DNA from: an uncultured Oscillospiraceae bacterium
GTDB taxonomy: Bacteria; Bacillota; Clostridia; Oscillospirales; Oscillospiraceae
Reading direction: 5' to 3'
Length of the DNA: 64,000 nt
Assembly: GCA_944385365.1 (NCBI GenBank)
Contig: CALWWW010000002.1
Location: forward strand, 1-64,000
Below are positions 1-7,161 of the stretch, one piece after another (positions within the stretch are counted from its first letter, which is position 1; each line of letters begins with the position of its first letter). The notes under the pieces were generated by a model. That model saw only the letters and a program-made list of their open reading frames with translations. It did not search any database and had not been told where the DNA came from. A program made the translations under genes and the position numbers.

Positions 1-87
1 ACTGTCTGACACTACACGGAGGTATTGTTTCATATTACACTTATTGGAACAAGGCGTGGTTAGATTTTACGCTTACTATGCTGCAAT

Positions 88-130
88 GGCCCGGTGTCTC
101 TGCTTTGCGCAGGGATGCCGGGCCTTTTAT
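88..130 (+). terminator. Rho-independent terminator of an upstream gene
   Basis: GGCCCGG (88-94) pairs with CCGGGCC (118-124) around an imperfect loop and is followed by TTTTATTTT. It ends transcription entering from the left of the window, before the gene starting at 225. Confidence 0.6.
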
Positions 131-224
131 TTTCTGAATGAAAGAAGTGGACATACCAGTGCTTTGTCTGTGACGAGGACTTTTACCAATTTGAACAAGA
201 TGCGTGAAAGGAGCATTGCTCGCC

Positions 225-437
225 ATGAAGGTTAGGGCGTATATCCACAGTTTGAAAGATAAAGAGCACGACCGCCATGTGATGGGTGAGGCTGAGATCA
301 TCCGATGTATTGGCGATAACCTATATCTGGCCGAGGTGGATGGTGTGCGGTGTACGGCGATCTTCAACTTCTTCACCGGTGCCTATTATGTCGATGATGT
401 GTACGGAATCGTGGACGCCGGAACATACGCGGACTGA
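225..437 (+). CDS. Small hypothetical element protein, 70 aa
   Basis: I do not recognise a family. The start was set at 225 because GAAAGGAG sits about 11 bases upstream; a GTG in frame at 204 lacks such a site. The product is a compact soluble protein with alternating beta-like segments (LYLAEVDGVRCTAIFNFF) and no membrane segment or signal peptide. It is the first gene of a tightly spaced run (225-437, 452-742, 717-2738, 2763-3143) that looks like one operon of a conjugative element. Its function cannot be inferred beyond a likely accessory role in the element. Confidence 0.6.
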   Translation: MKVRAYIHSLKDKEHDRHVMGEAEIIRCIGDNLYLAEVDGVRCTAIFNFFTGAYYVDDVYGIVDAGTYAD

Positions 438-451
438 AGGAGGTGACTGTT

Positions 452-742
452 ATGGAAGTCAAAACACATTTCAATACCAGAAACATTCCTTGCCGGTGGG
501 CAATCGGACTTCTCTTTGCCGATGGGCTGATGTTCGTTACCAGAGCAGACCACCACCCCAAATATTTCTATTGGGAGGCCGGCAAGGAACCGCTGTACTT
601 CCAGAGCAAGCATACCGCGGATGATTATGCGTTCGGCATGGCGGCAAATGGCTATCCTGCGGCGGTTATGGAAATTCCCATGAGTTTCAATATCAGAAAT
701 AAGGAAGGAAAAGAACATGCAGAAAAAGCAGGCAAACTCTGA
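452..742 (+). CDS. Hypothetical element protein, 96 aa
   Basis: An unrecognised soluble protein. The ATG at 452 is preceded by GGAGG (439-443), which favours it over the in-frame GTG at 443. It is 14 bases downstream of the previous gene, and its last 26 bases overlap the start of the ligase gene, implying translational coupling. The N-terminal part is rich in aromatic residues and the C-terminus is charged (NKEGKEHAEKAGKL). Position in the operon suggests an accessory function in the mobile element; nothing more can be claimed. Confidence 0.6.
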   Translation: MEVKTHFNTRNIPCRWAIGLLFADGLMFVTRADHHPKYFYWEAGKEPLYFQSKHTADDYAFGMAANGYPAAVMEIPMSFNIRNKEGKEHAEKAGKL

Positions 743-2738
743 TAAAACCAGCGTTCAGCGGATCGCTGCGCTGGTCTCAACGCTCAATCGCTATCGGCAT
801 GAATATTACAATCTCGCAAAGCCCAGTGTCCCCGATGCGGTTTATGACAGGCTCTTTGACGAGTTGGCGGCGTTAGAGCAGCAAACAGGGTTTATTCTCA
901 GCGATTCCCCTACACAGTCTGTCGGATACGCGCCTGTGAGTGCGCTGCGGAAGGTAAAGCACGCCATCCCGCTCCTGAGCATGGACAAAACGAAACAGGT
1001 TGACGAACTGATTTCTATGATCGCTGTGGCTCCTGCGCTGCTCATGCTGAAATTGGATGGCCTGACTGTCAAACTCTGCTATGAAAACGGCAGTCTGGTC
1101 GAGGCATCCACCCGTGGGGATGGAGAAGTCGGCGAGGACATCTCCCACAACATCCCGGCGTTTCGCAATGTGCCGTTGAAGATACCCCACAAAGGGAGAC
1201 TTGTCATCACCGGTGAGGGCCTGATTCACACCGACGACTTTGAGAGAATGAAAGATTCCGGGAGCGGAGAGATCAAAAATGCCCGGAATCTGGCCGCTGG
1301 CTCTATTCGGCTGCTCGACCCTGCTGTGTGCAAAGACCGCTGTATCTATTTCTACGCATTCAATGTGCTTGAGGGCATGGATGCCCTTGGCGGCAATGCA
1401 GACAGCCGGGGATGGATACTGGAAGATTTGGAACCCCTTGGCTTTGAGATATGTCCCTTTGTTCGTATGGCAAAAGGCACATCCCAGGAAGAGGTAGAAA
1501 ACAAAATCCAACATTTGAAGACTGTCGCCAATATCGAAAAGCTGTCCATTGATGGGATCGTGCTGCGATATGACAGCATTTCCTTCTCAAAGACGCTGGG
1601 GCGCACAGGCCATCACTATAAGGATGGCATAGCGTTCAAGTTTGAGGATAATATGCTGGAAACGGTTTTTCGTTCCATCCAGTGGGCTCCCGGCCGTTCC
1701 GGGGAGATTGCGCCCGTGGCCCTGTTTGATCCTGTGGAGATTGACGGCTGTACTGTGTCGAAAGCCAGTTTACACAACCTGTCCTTCATCCAAAACCTTG
1801 AGCTGCATCCGGGGTGCCGGATTCTTGTGTCCAAGCGCAACATGATTATTCCCCATATCGAGGAAAATCTTGACCGGGGCCGCTATACGCCCAGCCTGGT
1901 TCCGAAACGATGTCCCTGCTGCGGAAAATCCACGAGGATCTATGCCCGTTCCGGGGGTAAAGATGGACAAGTGGCAACGCTCCACTGTGATAACCCCGAC
2001 TGTGGAAATCAAATGCTTCGCAAGTTCGTCCACTTCGTTGGGAAGAAAGCCATGGACATTTCCGGTATTTCAGAAGCAATCCTGGCTAAGTTTATTTCCA
2101 ACGGATTCCTGAGCACATATCAGGATCTCTACCATTTGGACAGATACCGCAATCAAATTGTACGCATGGAAGGGTTCGGCATTAAGTCTTATGAAAAGCT
2201 GCAAAAGTCCATCAATGCCAGCAGGAAAACCACTTTTACACGGTATCTGGTGTCCATGGACATCCCCATGATTGGCAGGACAGCAAGCAGAGCGTTGGAT
2301 CACTACTTCGGCGGCAGCTTGGACGAGTTTGAAAAAGCGGCCACAAACGGCTTTGATTTCACTGTATTGTCGGACTTTGGCGCAACTCTAAGTGGAAATA
2401 TTCACGATTGGTTCCAGGCACCGGAGAATCTTCAACTGTGGAGAACCCTTCAGGGAGAATTTGAATTTGAGAACAGAAAGGACATTGTGATGATGGAAAG
2501 CAAACAGAATCCCTTTAACGGCTGCACGATTGTCGCCACCGGCAAGCTGGAGCACTTCACCCGTGACGGCATCAACAACAAGATTGCCAGCCTCGGTGCT
2601 ACCGCTGGCAGTTCTGTGACCCGAAAGACCAGCTATCTCATCTGCGGTGAGAAGCCCGGCAGCAAACTCGCAAAGGCACGGGAACTGGGTATCCCCGTTT
2701 TGACCGAGCAGGAGTTCCTTTCTATGATCTCTGCGTAA
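717..2738 (+). CDS. ligA: NAD-dependent DNA ligase (element-borne copy)
   Basis: Seals DNA nicks using NAD+ through an enzyme-AMP intermediate. The 673-residue length is normal for LigA. The nucleotidyl-transfer lysine is in KLDG at residues 112-115, an N-terminal NMN-binding region precedes it, a four-cysteine zinc finger (CPCC ... CDNPDC) follows the OB fold near residues 395-425, and helix-hairpin-helix repeats lead to a C-terminal BRCT domain (about 595-673). The start overlaps the previous gene by 26 bases. The core sequence LMLKLDGLTVKL diverges from chromosomal LigA, and the position inside a transfer element suggests a second, mobile copy that may seal DNA after transfer. Catalytic activity is inferred from motifs only. 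Confidence 0.92.
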   Translation: MQKKQANSDKTSVQRIAALVSTLNRYRHEYYNLAKPSVPDAVYDRLFDELAALEQQTGFILSDSPTQSVGYAPVSALRKVKHAIPLLSMDKTKQVDELISMIAVAPALLMLKLDGLTVKLCYENGSLVEASTRGDGEVGEDISHNIPAFRNVPLKIPHKGRLVITGEGLIHTDDFERMKDSGSGEIKNARNLAAGSIRLLDPAVCKDRCIYFYAFNVLEGMDALGGNADSRGWILEDLEPLGFEICPFVRMAKGTSQEEVENKIQHLKTVANIEKLSIDGIVLRYDSISFSKTLGRTGHHYKDGIAFKFEDNMLETVFRSIQWAPGRSGEIAPVALFDPVEIDGCTVSKASLHNLSFIQNLELHPGCRILVSKRNMIIPHIEENLDRGRYTPSLVPKRCPCCGKSTRIYARSGGKDGQVATLHCDNPDCGNQMLRKFVHFVGKKAMDISGISEAILAKFISNGFLSTYQDLYHLDRYRNQIVRMEGFGIKSYEKLQKSINASRKTTFTRYLVSMDIPMIGRTASRALDHYFGGSLDEFEKAATNGFDFTVLSDFGATLSGNIHDWFQAPENLQLWRTLQGEFEFENRKDIVMMESKQNPFNGCTIVATGKLEHFTRDGINNKIASLGATAGSSVTRKTSYLICGEKPGSKLAKARELGIPVLTEQEFLSMISA

Positions 2739-2762
2739 ACGGTTCGATTGGAGGAAGTAAAT

Positions 2763-3143
2763 ATGCTGATTTTGGTTGTGGAGCCTGGAAGAGTTCCGAA
2801 AACCCAAGAAATATCCGACAATCTGAAAGAGATGCAGTCCATTGTGGGTGGGTGTATTCAGGCGATTTATCCCTTTCCAGGGATTGCGCTGGTCTGCAAC
2901 GAGGAAGGAATGCTGCTGGGGTTATCTCCCAACCGTGGCTTGCGGGATGACAGCGGTGCCCTGTATGATATTGTCTGTGGAACCTTCTTCCTGTGCGGCG
3001 CTCCTGCGGATGAAGAGCACTTTGTTGGCTTAACGCCAGAGCAGGTACAGCAGCTTGAAGAGCGGTTTCACGATCCGGAAGCATTCATCAGCTCTGATGG
3101 ACGCGTTCTCTGCATCCCCTTCCATACAGAGATCAACACATAA
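2763..3143 (+). CDS. DUF3846 domain protein
   Basis: A 126-residue protein whose N-terminus (MLILVVEPGR) and pattern of hydrophobic strands followed by NRGLRDD match the DUF3846 family, commonly carried by integrative elements and phages of Firmicutes; function unknown. The start at 2763 is chosen because GGAGGAAG ends 5 bases upstream. The gene lies 24 bases after ligA in the same operon and is followed by a terminator, so it is probably the last gene of this unit. Confidence 0.7.
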   Translation: MLILVVEPGRVPKTQEISDNLKEMQSIVGGCIQAIYPFPGIALVCNEEGMLLGLSPNRGLRDDSGALYDIVCGTFFLCGAPADEEHFVGLTPEQVQQLEERFHDPEAFISSDGRVLCIPFHTEINT

Positions 3144-3155
3144 CCCATCTGTTAG

Positions 3156-3194
3156 AGCCCCGCTGTCCCGAAAATTCGGGATGCGGGGTTTCCT
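3156..3194 (+). terminator. Terminator of the ligA operon
   Basis: CCCCGC (3158-3163) and TCCCGA pair with TCGGGA and GCGGGG (3183-3188), followed by TTTCCTT. It lies directly after the DUF3846 gene. Confidence 0.7.
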
Positions 3195-3199
3195 TATAT

Positions 3200-3364
3200 A
3201 ATGGCACACATCACAAACTCCCTAGCGCAAAGCCCGCTTCAGTCCAGGAACGGCGGGATGTGATGCGTTCTATGCTTCCAGGGGTTGATGGGCCAGACAA
3301 TGACGAAGAAGATTTTGAGAATGTAGACGACATGGAGCAGGAGGACGATCATGGAGACATATAA
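3200..3364 (+). pseudogene. Possible 3' remnant of an element gene
   Basis: An open frame without a good start runs through 3200-3364 and ends in a strongly acidic tail (GPDNDEEDFENVDDMEQEDD). Its stop overlaps the start of the next small gene by 14 bases, as coupled genes do. The only in-frame ATG (3263) has no ribosome site, so this reads as the tail of a gene truncated near the preceding terminator. It could also be a tiny functional ORF. Confidence 0.3.
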
Positions 3365-3524
3365 AATCCCGCTTGTTTGGCAGATGTACGGCCACTGCAA
3401 TGTTGAAGCGAACTCGCTCAAAGAAGCCATTGAAATTGCGCTGGGGCCTGACACTCCCCTTCCTGCAGGAGTCTACGTTGACGACTCTGTTGCAGTTGAT
3501 TATGAAGTCCTTCGCATTGGATGA
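3351..3524 (+). CDS. Small hypothetical element protein, 57 aa
   Basis: Start ATG at 3351 follows AGGAGG (3339-3344) at normal spacing. The 57-residue product begins METYKIPLVWQMYG, contains an alanine/leucine-rich helix (NSLKEAIEIALG) and ends DYEVLRIG. The pattern resembles small acidic proteins found in Clostridia integrative elements, but no named family is recognised. It sits 27 bases before the next gene and probably shares its transcript. Confidence 0.55.
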   Translation: METYKIPLVWQMYGHCNVEANSLKEAIEIALGPDTPLPAGVYVDDSVAVDYEVLRIG

Positions 3525-3551
3525 ACTGGCCGACGATGGAGGGATATCAGA

Positions 3552-4025
3552 ATGAAATATACTCTGATTGAAGAAAAAGGACAATATGCTTTGATCCTGC
3601 GGGGTGAGAGCATGATGCAGTATGCTGTCGTGAGCGGTCTGGATAGGGAAACTGAAAGCTGGGATTGGACGTGCTGCTATTACGATTTCGGTAAGTTCTC
3701 TGGACTGACAAAAGCTGAGGCTCTGTTTAAGGCGTTAGATTATTACCTTATGCGGACAGACGAAAAGCATATCACATGGGCCAGGATGAGTGAGATCGCC
3801 ACAGTTCTGAAAGATGGTTTGATTGAAGATGGCGAGGAAGAAGCCTACCGCTACATGGTTGATGCGGTCGAATTGACGGATGCCGAAGCTGAATATTTGG
3901 GGCTGGATATGACTCAGTACAGAGATGCCGCAGGCGACTCTATGGCTCCGCCCAGCACAAGCGGCAATTACAGACCGACCAATCCGCGAGATGCACCCGG
4001 AAAGAACGCGTCTGATTTTGTATAG
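3552..4025 (+). CDS. Hypothetical element protein, 157 aa
   Basis: An unrecognised soluble acidic protein. The start is supported by GGAGGG nine bases upstream. The first 110 residues look folded (EKGQYALILRG, ESWDWTCCYYDFGKF, TKAEALFKALDYYL); the last 30 are low-complexity and rich in proline, serine and asparagine, probably disordered. No catalytic motif, signal peptide or membrane segment is visible. It closes the small-gene run of the element ahead of the resolvase. Confidence 0.6.
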   Translation: MKYTLIEEKGQYALILRGESMMQYAVVSGLDRETESWDWTCCYYDFGKFSGLTKAEALFKALDYYLMRTDEKHITWARMSEIATVLKDGLIEDGEEEAYRYMVDAVELTDAEAEYLGLDMTQYRDAAGDSMAPPSTSGNYRPTNPRDAPGKNASDFV

Positions 4026-4065
4026 GCGTTTCATTAGGCTACACCCCAGTGAGACATAGAAAAAG

Positions 4066-4131
4066 TGTCCCATTAGAGTTGTTTCTTTGAGTTTGGTACG
4101 TTCCAACAAAGAGGAGGACCCTAATGGGACA
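4066..4131. repeat. Inverted repeat in front of the resolvase gene
   Basis: TGTCCCATTAG (4066-4076) is repeated in perfect inverted form as CTAATGGGACA (4121-4131), 44 bases apart and ending 24 bases before the resolvase start. Such a pair could be subsites of a recombination (res-like) region or a binding site controlling the resolvase. The role is inference. Confidence 0.5.
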
Positions 4132-4155
4132 TTTTCATCAGAAGGAGACATCTCA

Positions 4156-4698
4156 ATGAAAATTGGCTATATCAGAGTCAGCACCCAGGAGCAGAATACC
4201 ATCCGTCAGGAGGTGATGATGCACGAGCTTGGTGTTGACGAGCTCTACATCGACAGGGCCAGTGGGAAGAATACCGATCGGCCCGAACTGAAGAAGATGA
4301 TGGATTATGTCCGGCGGGGAGATACAGTGATCGTGGAATCCATCAGTCGGTTTGCACGAAATACCCGTGATCTGTTGGAGCTGGTGGAACAGCTGACCGA
4401 CAAGGGCGTCGAGTTTATCAGCAGGAAAGAGGCCATCGATACCACCACACCTACGGGTAAGTTCATGCTGACGGTATTCGGAGCTGTGGCAGAATTGGAA
4501 AGAGAGTATATCCTCCAACGCCAGAGAGAAGGTATTGAGATCGCCAAGCAACATGGAAAGTACAAGGGAAGGAAACCGATTGAGCATCCGGACTTCGATG
4601 AGGTGGTATCCCGTTGGAGAAAAGGCGAGATCACCGCTGTTGAAGCCAGAAAACGACTGGGCATGAGTAAAGCGACCTTTTATCGGAAGGTAAAGTAA
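4156..4698 (+). CDS. Small serine recombinase (resolvase/invertase family)
   Basis: A 180-residue recombinase. The N-terminal catalytic domain starts MKIGYIRVSTQEQN, with nucleophile Ser9, followed by the DRASGKNTDRPEL and SRFARNTRDLLELV motifs of the family and the long E-helix (AVAELEREYILQRQREGI). The C-terminal 45 residues form a helix-turn-helix (EARKRLGMSKATFYRKVK). It would cut and rejoin DNA at a local res or inversion site. The start at 4156 is chosen because GAAGGAGA lies upstream and the conserved family N-terminus begins there. It is smaller than and unrelated in role to the large recombinase at 10821. Confidence 0.9.
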   Translation: MKIGYIRVSTQEQNTIRQEVMMHELGVDELYIDRASGKNTDRPELKKMMDYVRRGDTVIVESISRFARNTRDLLELVEQLTDKGVEFISRKEAIDTTTPTGKFMLTVFGAVAELEREYILQRQREGIEIAKQHGKYKGRKPIEHPDFDEVVSRWRKGEITAVEARKRLGMSKATFYRKVK

Positions 4699-4786
4699 TA
4701 GCTATTTCTTATGCTGAACATTGCCATTAACACCTGTTCCGCGGTTCCTATCAACCGTGGGACAGATATTTTATCAATCAGCCCTG

Positions 4787-6139
4787 TTATTGAGTGCTGA
4801 GATTTTTTGATCGCGTATAAATAGCATATTCCATAGTTTTATAGTAAAAATTGTGACAGACAGGAGTGATGAGTATCTCGGAAAATTTTTTTTGTGCCAT
4901 AGGATTGTTGGTTGAAAAATCCAGTGTTTTATGATCGAATAGCACAAGTTCGGTCAAGTCTTTCGTAGTAGTAAGAAATAGATTTTCCCAGTTATCCTCC
5001 CAGATGCCGTCTTCGATAAATCGATCAATCAAGATCCGTGCTATATGGACTACTTGCGTTATAAATTCCTGAAATGTCTGTGCATACCGTTTTATGTCTT
5101 CTAATGAGGACCATTGATGAAGGCCGTAGCGTAACCGGGGAAAGCAAATATCTCCAATAGCCATACGTTTGCTTAAGATGACGACTTCCTCATCTTCGTT
5201 TTGACAGGCGGATAGCAGTGCTACTTCGTGAATGAATTGGTATATATGGAGCATCTTTTCCAGGCGATATAAATTTATTCCCCAATATTTAGGCTCTTTC
5301 TCAAGGTGAGCAAGGATAAATTGACATAGCTTCAAGTATGATTGGTAGGAAATTTTTTTTGCTTTAGATTTAAATTGATCGAGTTTACGATCTAATCTTT
5401 CCAGATAGCTGTCATCCATTGGTGAATTCAGCGTTTCATCAATCCCGTTATACAGGTTCCAAATCCTCTTAAATGTATCCTTCATCTCCTTGTCAAAAGA
5501 GATGTTTGGATCAATATCCATAAAATAAGAGAACCATAATGCCCATTCATGTTCAGATGATTTCGGCATGGCGCGCCATTCAGTAGTATGAATCTCATTT
5601 CCTCTTTTGGAGAATTGAACGTTTCTATGCTTTCTTAAGGCATCTTCTTCCGTATGAAAACGGTCTTTTTGTTCAGATTGGGAACCACGTTTATTGAAGT
5701 CGAAATAATTGCCAGATCCCTTTTCATTGTATTTCATTTGGGAATATTCATAGGTAAACTTCCTTAGTGAGATTGATTTTGTTTTATTGGTATTATGCAG
5801 GAACATACATAGAGTCATAAATAGGCCAATGCTATAAACATCCTGATAGAATGGATGATCTTCGCTGTATATATCAGAATCTTGTGTATTCATTTTTGCA
5901 AAATTGAAGCAGTGTTTGTAAATAAGCTCCAATTTTTTCCTATCATCCAATTGATATCCATACATCCCCTCGCAACATGAGATATCTGCCTTTAGTGTTA
6001 AATAAACATTTTCCAAGTGACAGAGGAACAGAGCCTTTACTGACTCATCACTGGAGGGAGAGAAGCACAACCCATCTTGTATATCATCAAAATTTTTGGC
6101 ATGATCCAGTAATTCCTGCCCCAGTGTTTTTTCGTACAT
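4787..6139 (-). CDS. AT-rich gene for a 450-aa protein of unknown function
   Basis: I do not recognise this protein. It is predicted mostly helical, soluble, without signal peptide, with many Lys/Glu/Phe/Tyr residues, and is markedly AT-rich compared with its neighbours, a sign of recent acquisition. The middle segment (residues 150-200) is hydrophilic and probably a linker. The start at 6139 has GGAG ten bases upstream; an in-frame ATG at 6160 has none. It is the only minus-strand gene in the element and is transcribed away from the hairpin at 6174-6275. Cargo genes in this position are often defence or regulatory functions, but no motif supports a specific one. Confidence 0.7.
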   Translation of the reverse strand: MYEKTLGQELLDHAKNFDDIQDGLCFSPSSDESVKALFLCHLENVYLTLKADISCCEGMYGYQLDDRKKLELIYKHCFNFAKMNTQDSDIYSEDHPFYQDVYSIGLFMTLCMFLHNTNKTKSISLRKFTYEYSQMKYNEKGSGNYFDFNKRGSQSEQKDRFHTEEDALRKHRNVQFSKRGNEIHTTEWRAMPKSSEHEWALWFSYFMDIDPNISFDKEMKDTFKRIWNLYNGIDETLNSPMDDSYLERLDRKLDQFKSKAKKISYQSYLKLCQFILAHLEKEPKYWGINLYRLEKMLHIYQFIHEVALLSACQNEDEEVVILSKRMAIGDICFPRLRYGLHQWSSLEDIKRYAQTFQEFITQVVHIARILIDRFIEDGIWEDNWENLFLTTTKDLTELVLFDHKTLDFSTNNPMAQKKFSEILITPVCHNFYYKTMEYAIYTRSKNLSTQ

Positions 6140-6173
6140 AGTTTCCAACTCCACTGACATTCAAAATAGTATT

Positions 6174-6275
6174 GATCTATGCGGTCAGAAATTGCGGTTT
6201 AACCGGGCTTACAGAATACACGGATGGGATAATGCCTGTCCAATGGTTGAGCCGCGATTTCTGACCGCATGGATT
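6174..6275 (+). other. Very long hairpin, probable structured RNA
   Basis: Bases 6174-6204 pair with 6245-6275 over 31 consecutive positions around a 40-base loop. Five of the pairs are G-U wobbles when read as plus-strand RNA; they would be A-C mismatches on the other strand. That asymmetry points to selection on plus-strand RNA rather than on DNA. There is no T-tract, so it is not an ordinary terminator. It lies between the divergent genes at 4787 and 6363. It could be a small RNA, a leader of the DUF3102 gene, or an oriT-like fold. Confidence 0.6.
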
Positions 6276-6362
6276 TATTAGACCACTGCCATAAAAGTAT
6301 CACACCTTTTCTGGCTTGACAAGTGATATGATCGCTGTATCAAGAAAAAGGAGGATCGTTTT

Positions 6363-7082
6363 ATGCAAAAAATAAAAGAACTGGATGCGGTCAACACAGG
6401 TCTGATACAGGATGGCACAGATATCAAACAGCAGACGACTGGCCATCCGGACTTTGATCTCGTGACCATTGCTGCCGAGATACGAACACTGAAGAGGCGG
6501 ACCATGGATAACATTCTGCAAATTGGTACACTGCTTATGGAGGCAAAAGAACAGTTCTTTCGTTATGGACAGTGGCTGCACTGGTTGCAGTATAACGTTG
6601 ATATTTCGGTTCGAAATGCAGAGCGTTATATGCAATTGGCAAAAGCGTATTCAAATTCGACATTGGTGTCGGATTTGACCACCACAAAGGCCCTGCAACT
6701 GCTGAAAATCCCAGATGAGGAACGAGAAGCTTTCATCCGGGAACCACATATGGTATCCGTAAGCCGGGGGAATGAGACAAAATCAATTTCGGTTGCAGAG
6801 ATGACCACTTCGGAATGCAGGCAAGCGATCAGGGCATGGCAAAAAAGCAATACAGATCAAAAACCGTATACCTTCAAACCGATGCACAGGCCCAAACCAG
6901 GTAGTACTCAGGACTTTATAAAGGAAATGACTTCCATAAATAAACATCTGGATATCATAGAAAAGTTTCTGAAATGCGGCATTGAAGATTCAACTTTTCG
7001 AGAAGCATGTGTAGAGAAACTCATTCCGCTGCATGACAGAGTACAAAAATTGTTCTTATCGGCTCAGAAGGAAACTGAATAG
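6363..7082 (+). CDS. DUF3102 domain protein
   Basis: A 239-residue protein. Residues 30-135 match the DUF3102 pattern: IAAEIRTLKRRTMDNILQIG, LMEAKEQFFRYGQWLHWL, followed by a helix-turn-helix-like stretch (ISVRNAERYMQLAKAYS) and KALQLLKIPDEERE. Such proteins are common in integrative elements and resemble ParB-type DNA-binding domains; function is unknown. The start is supported by AGGAGG eight bases upstream. A TTGACA at 6316 may be part of its promoter. It precedes the coupling-protein gene by 79 bases and may help maintain or regulate the element. Confidence 0.8.
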   Translation: MQKIKELDAVNTGLIQDGTDIKQQTTGHPDFDLVTIAAEIRTLKRRTMDNILQIGTLLMEAKEQFFRYGQWLHWLQYNVDISVRNAERYMQLAKAYSNSTLVSDLTTTKALQLLKIPDEEREAFIREPHMVSVSRGNETKSISVAEMTTSECRQAIRAWQKSNTDQKPYTFKPMHRPKPGSTQDFIKEMTSINKHLDIIEKFLKCGIEDSTFREACVEKLIPLHDRVQKLFLSAQKETE

Positions 7083-7161
7083 AATGTGTACACATGAAAA
7101 GTTTTATCAAGAGGGCTGGAAACGGGCAAAGCAAAAAAGTCAAACAATAGGAGCAATAGAT

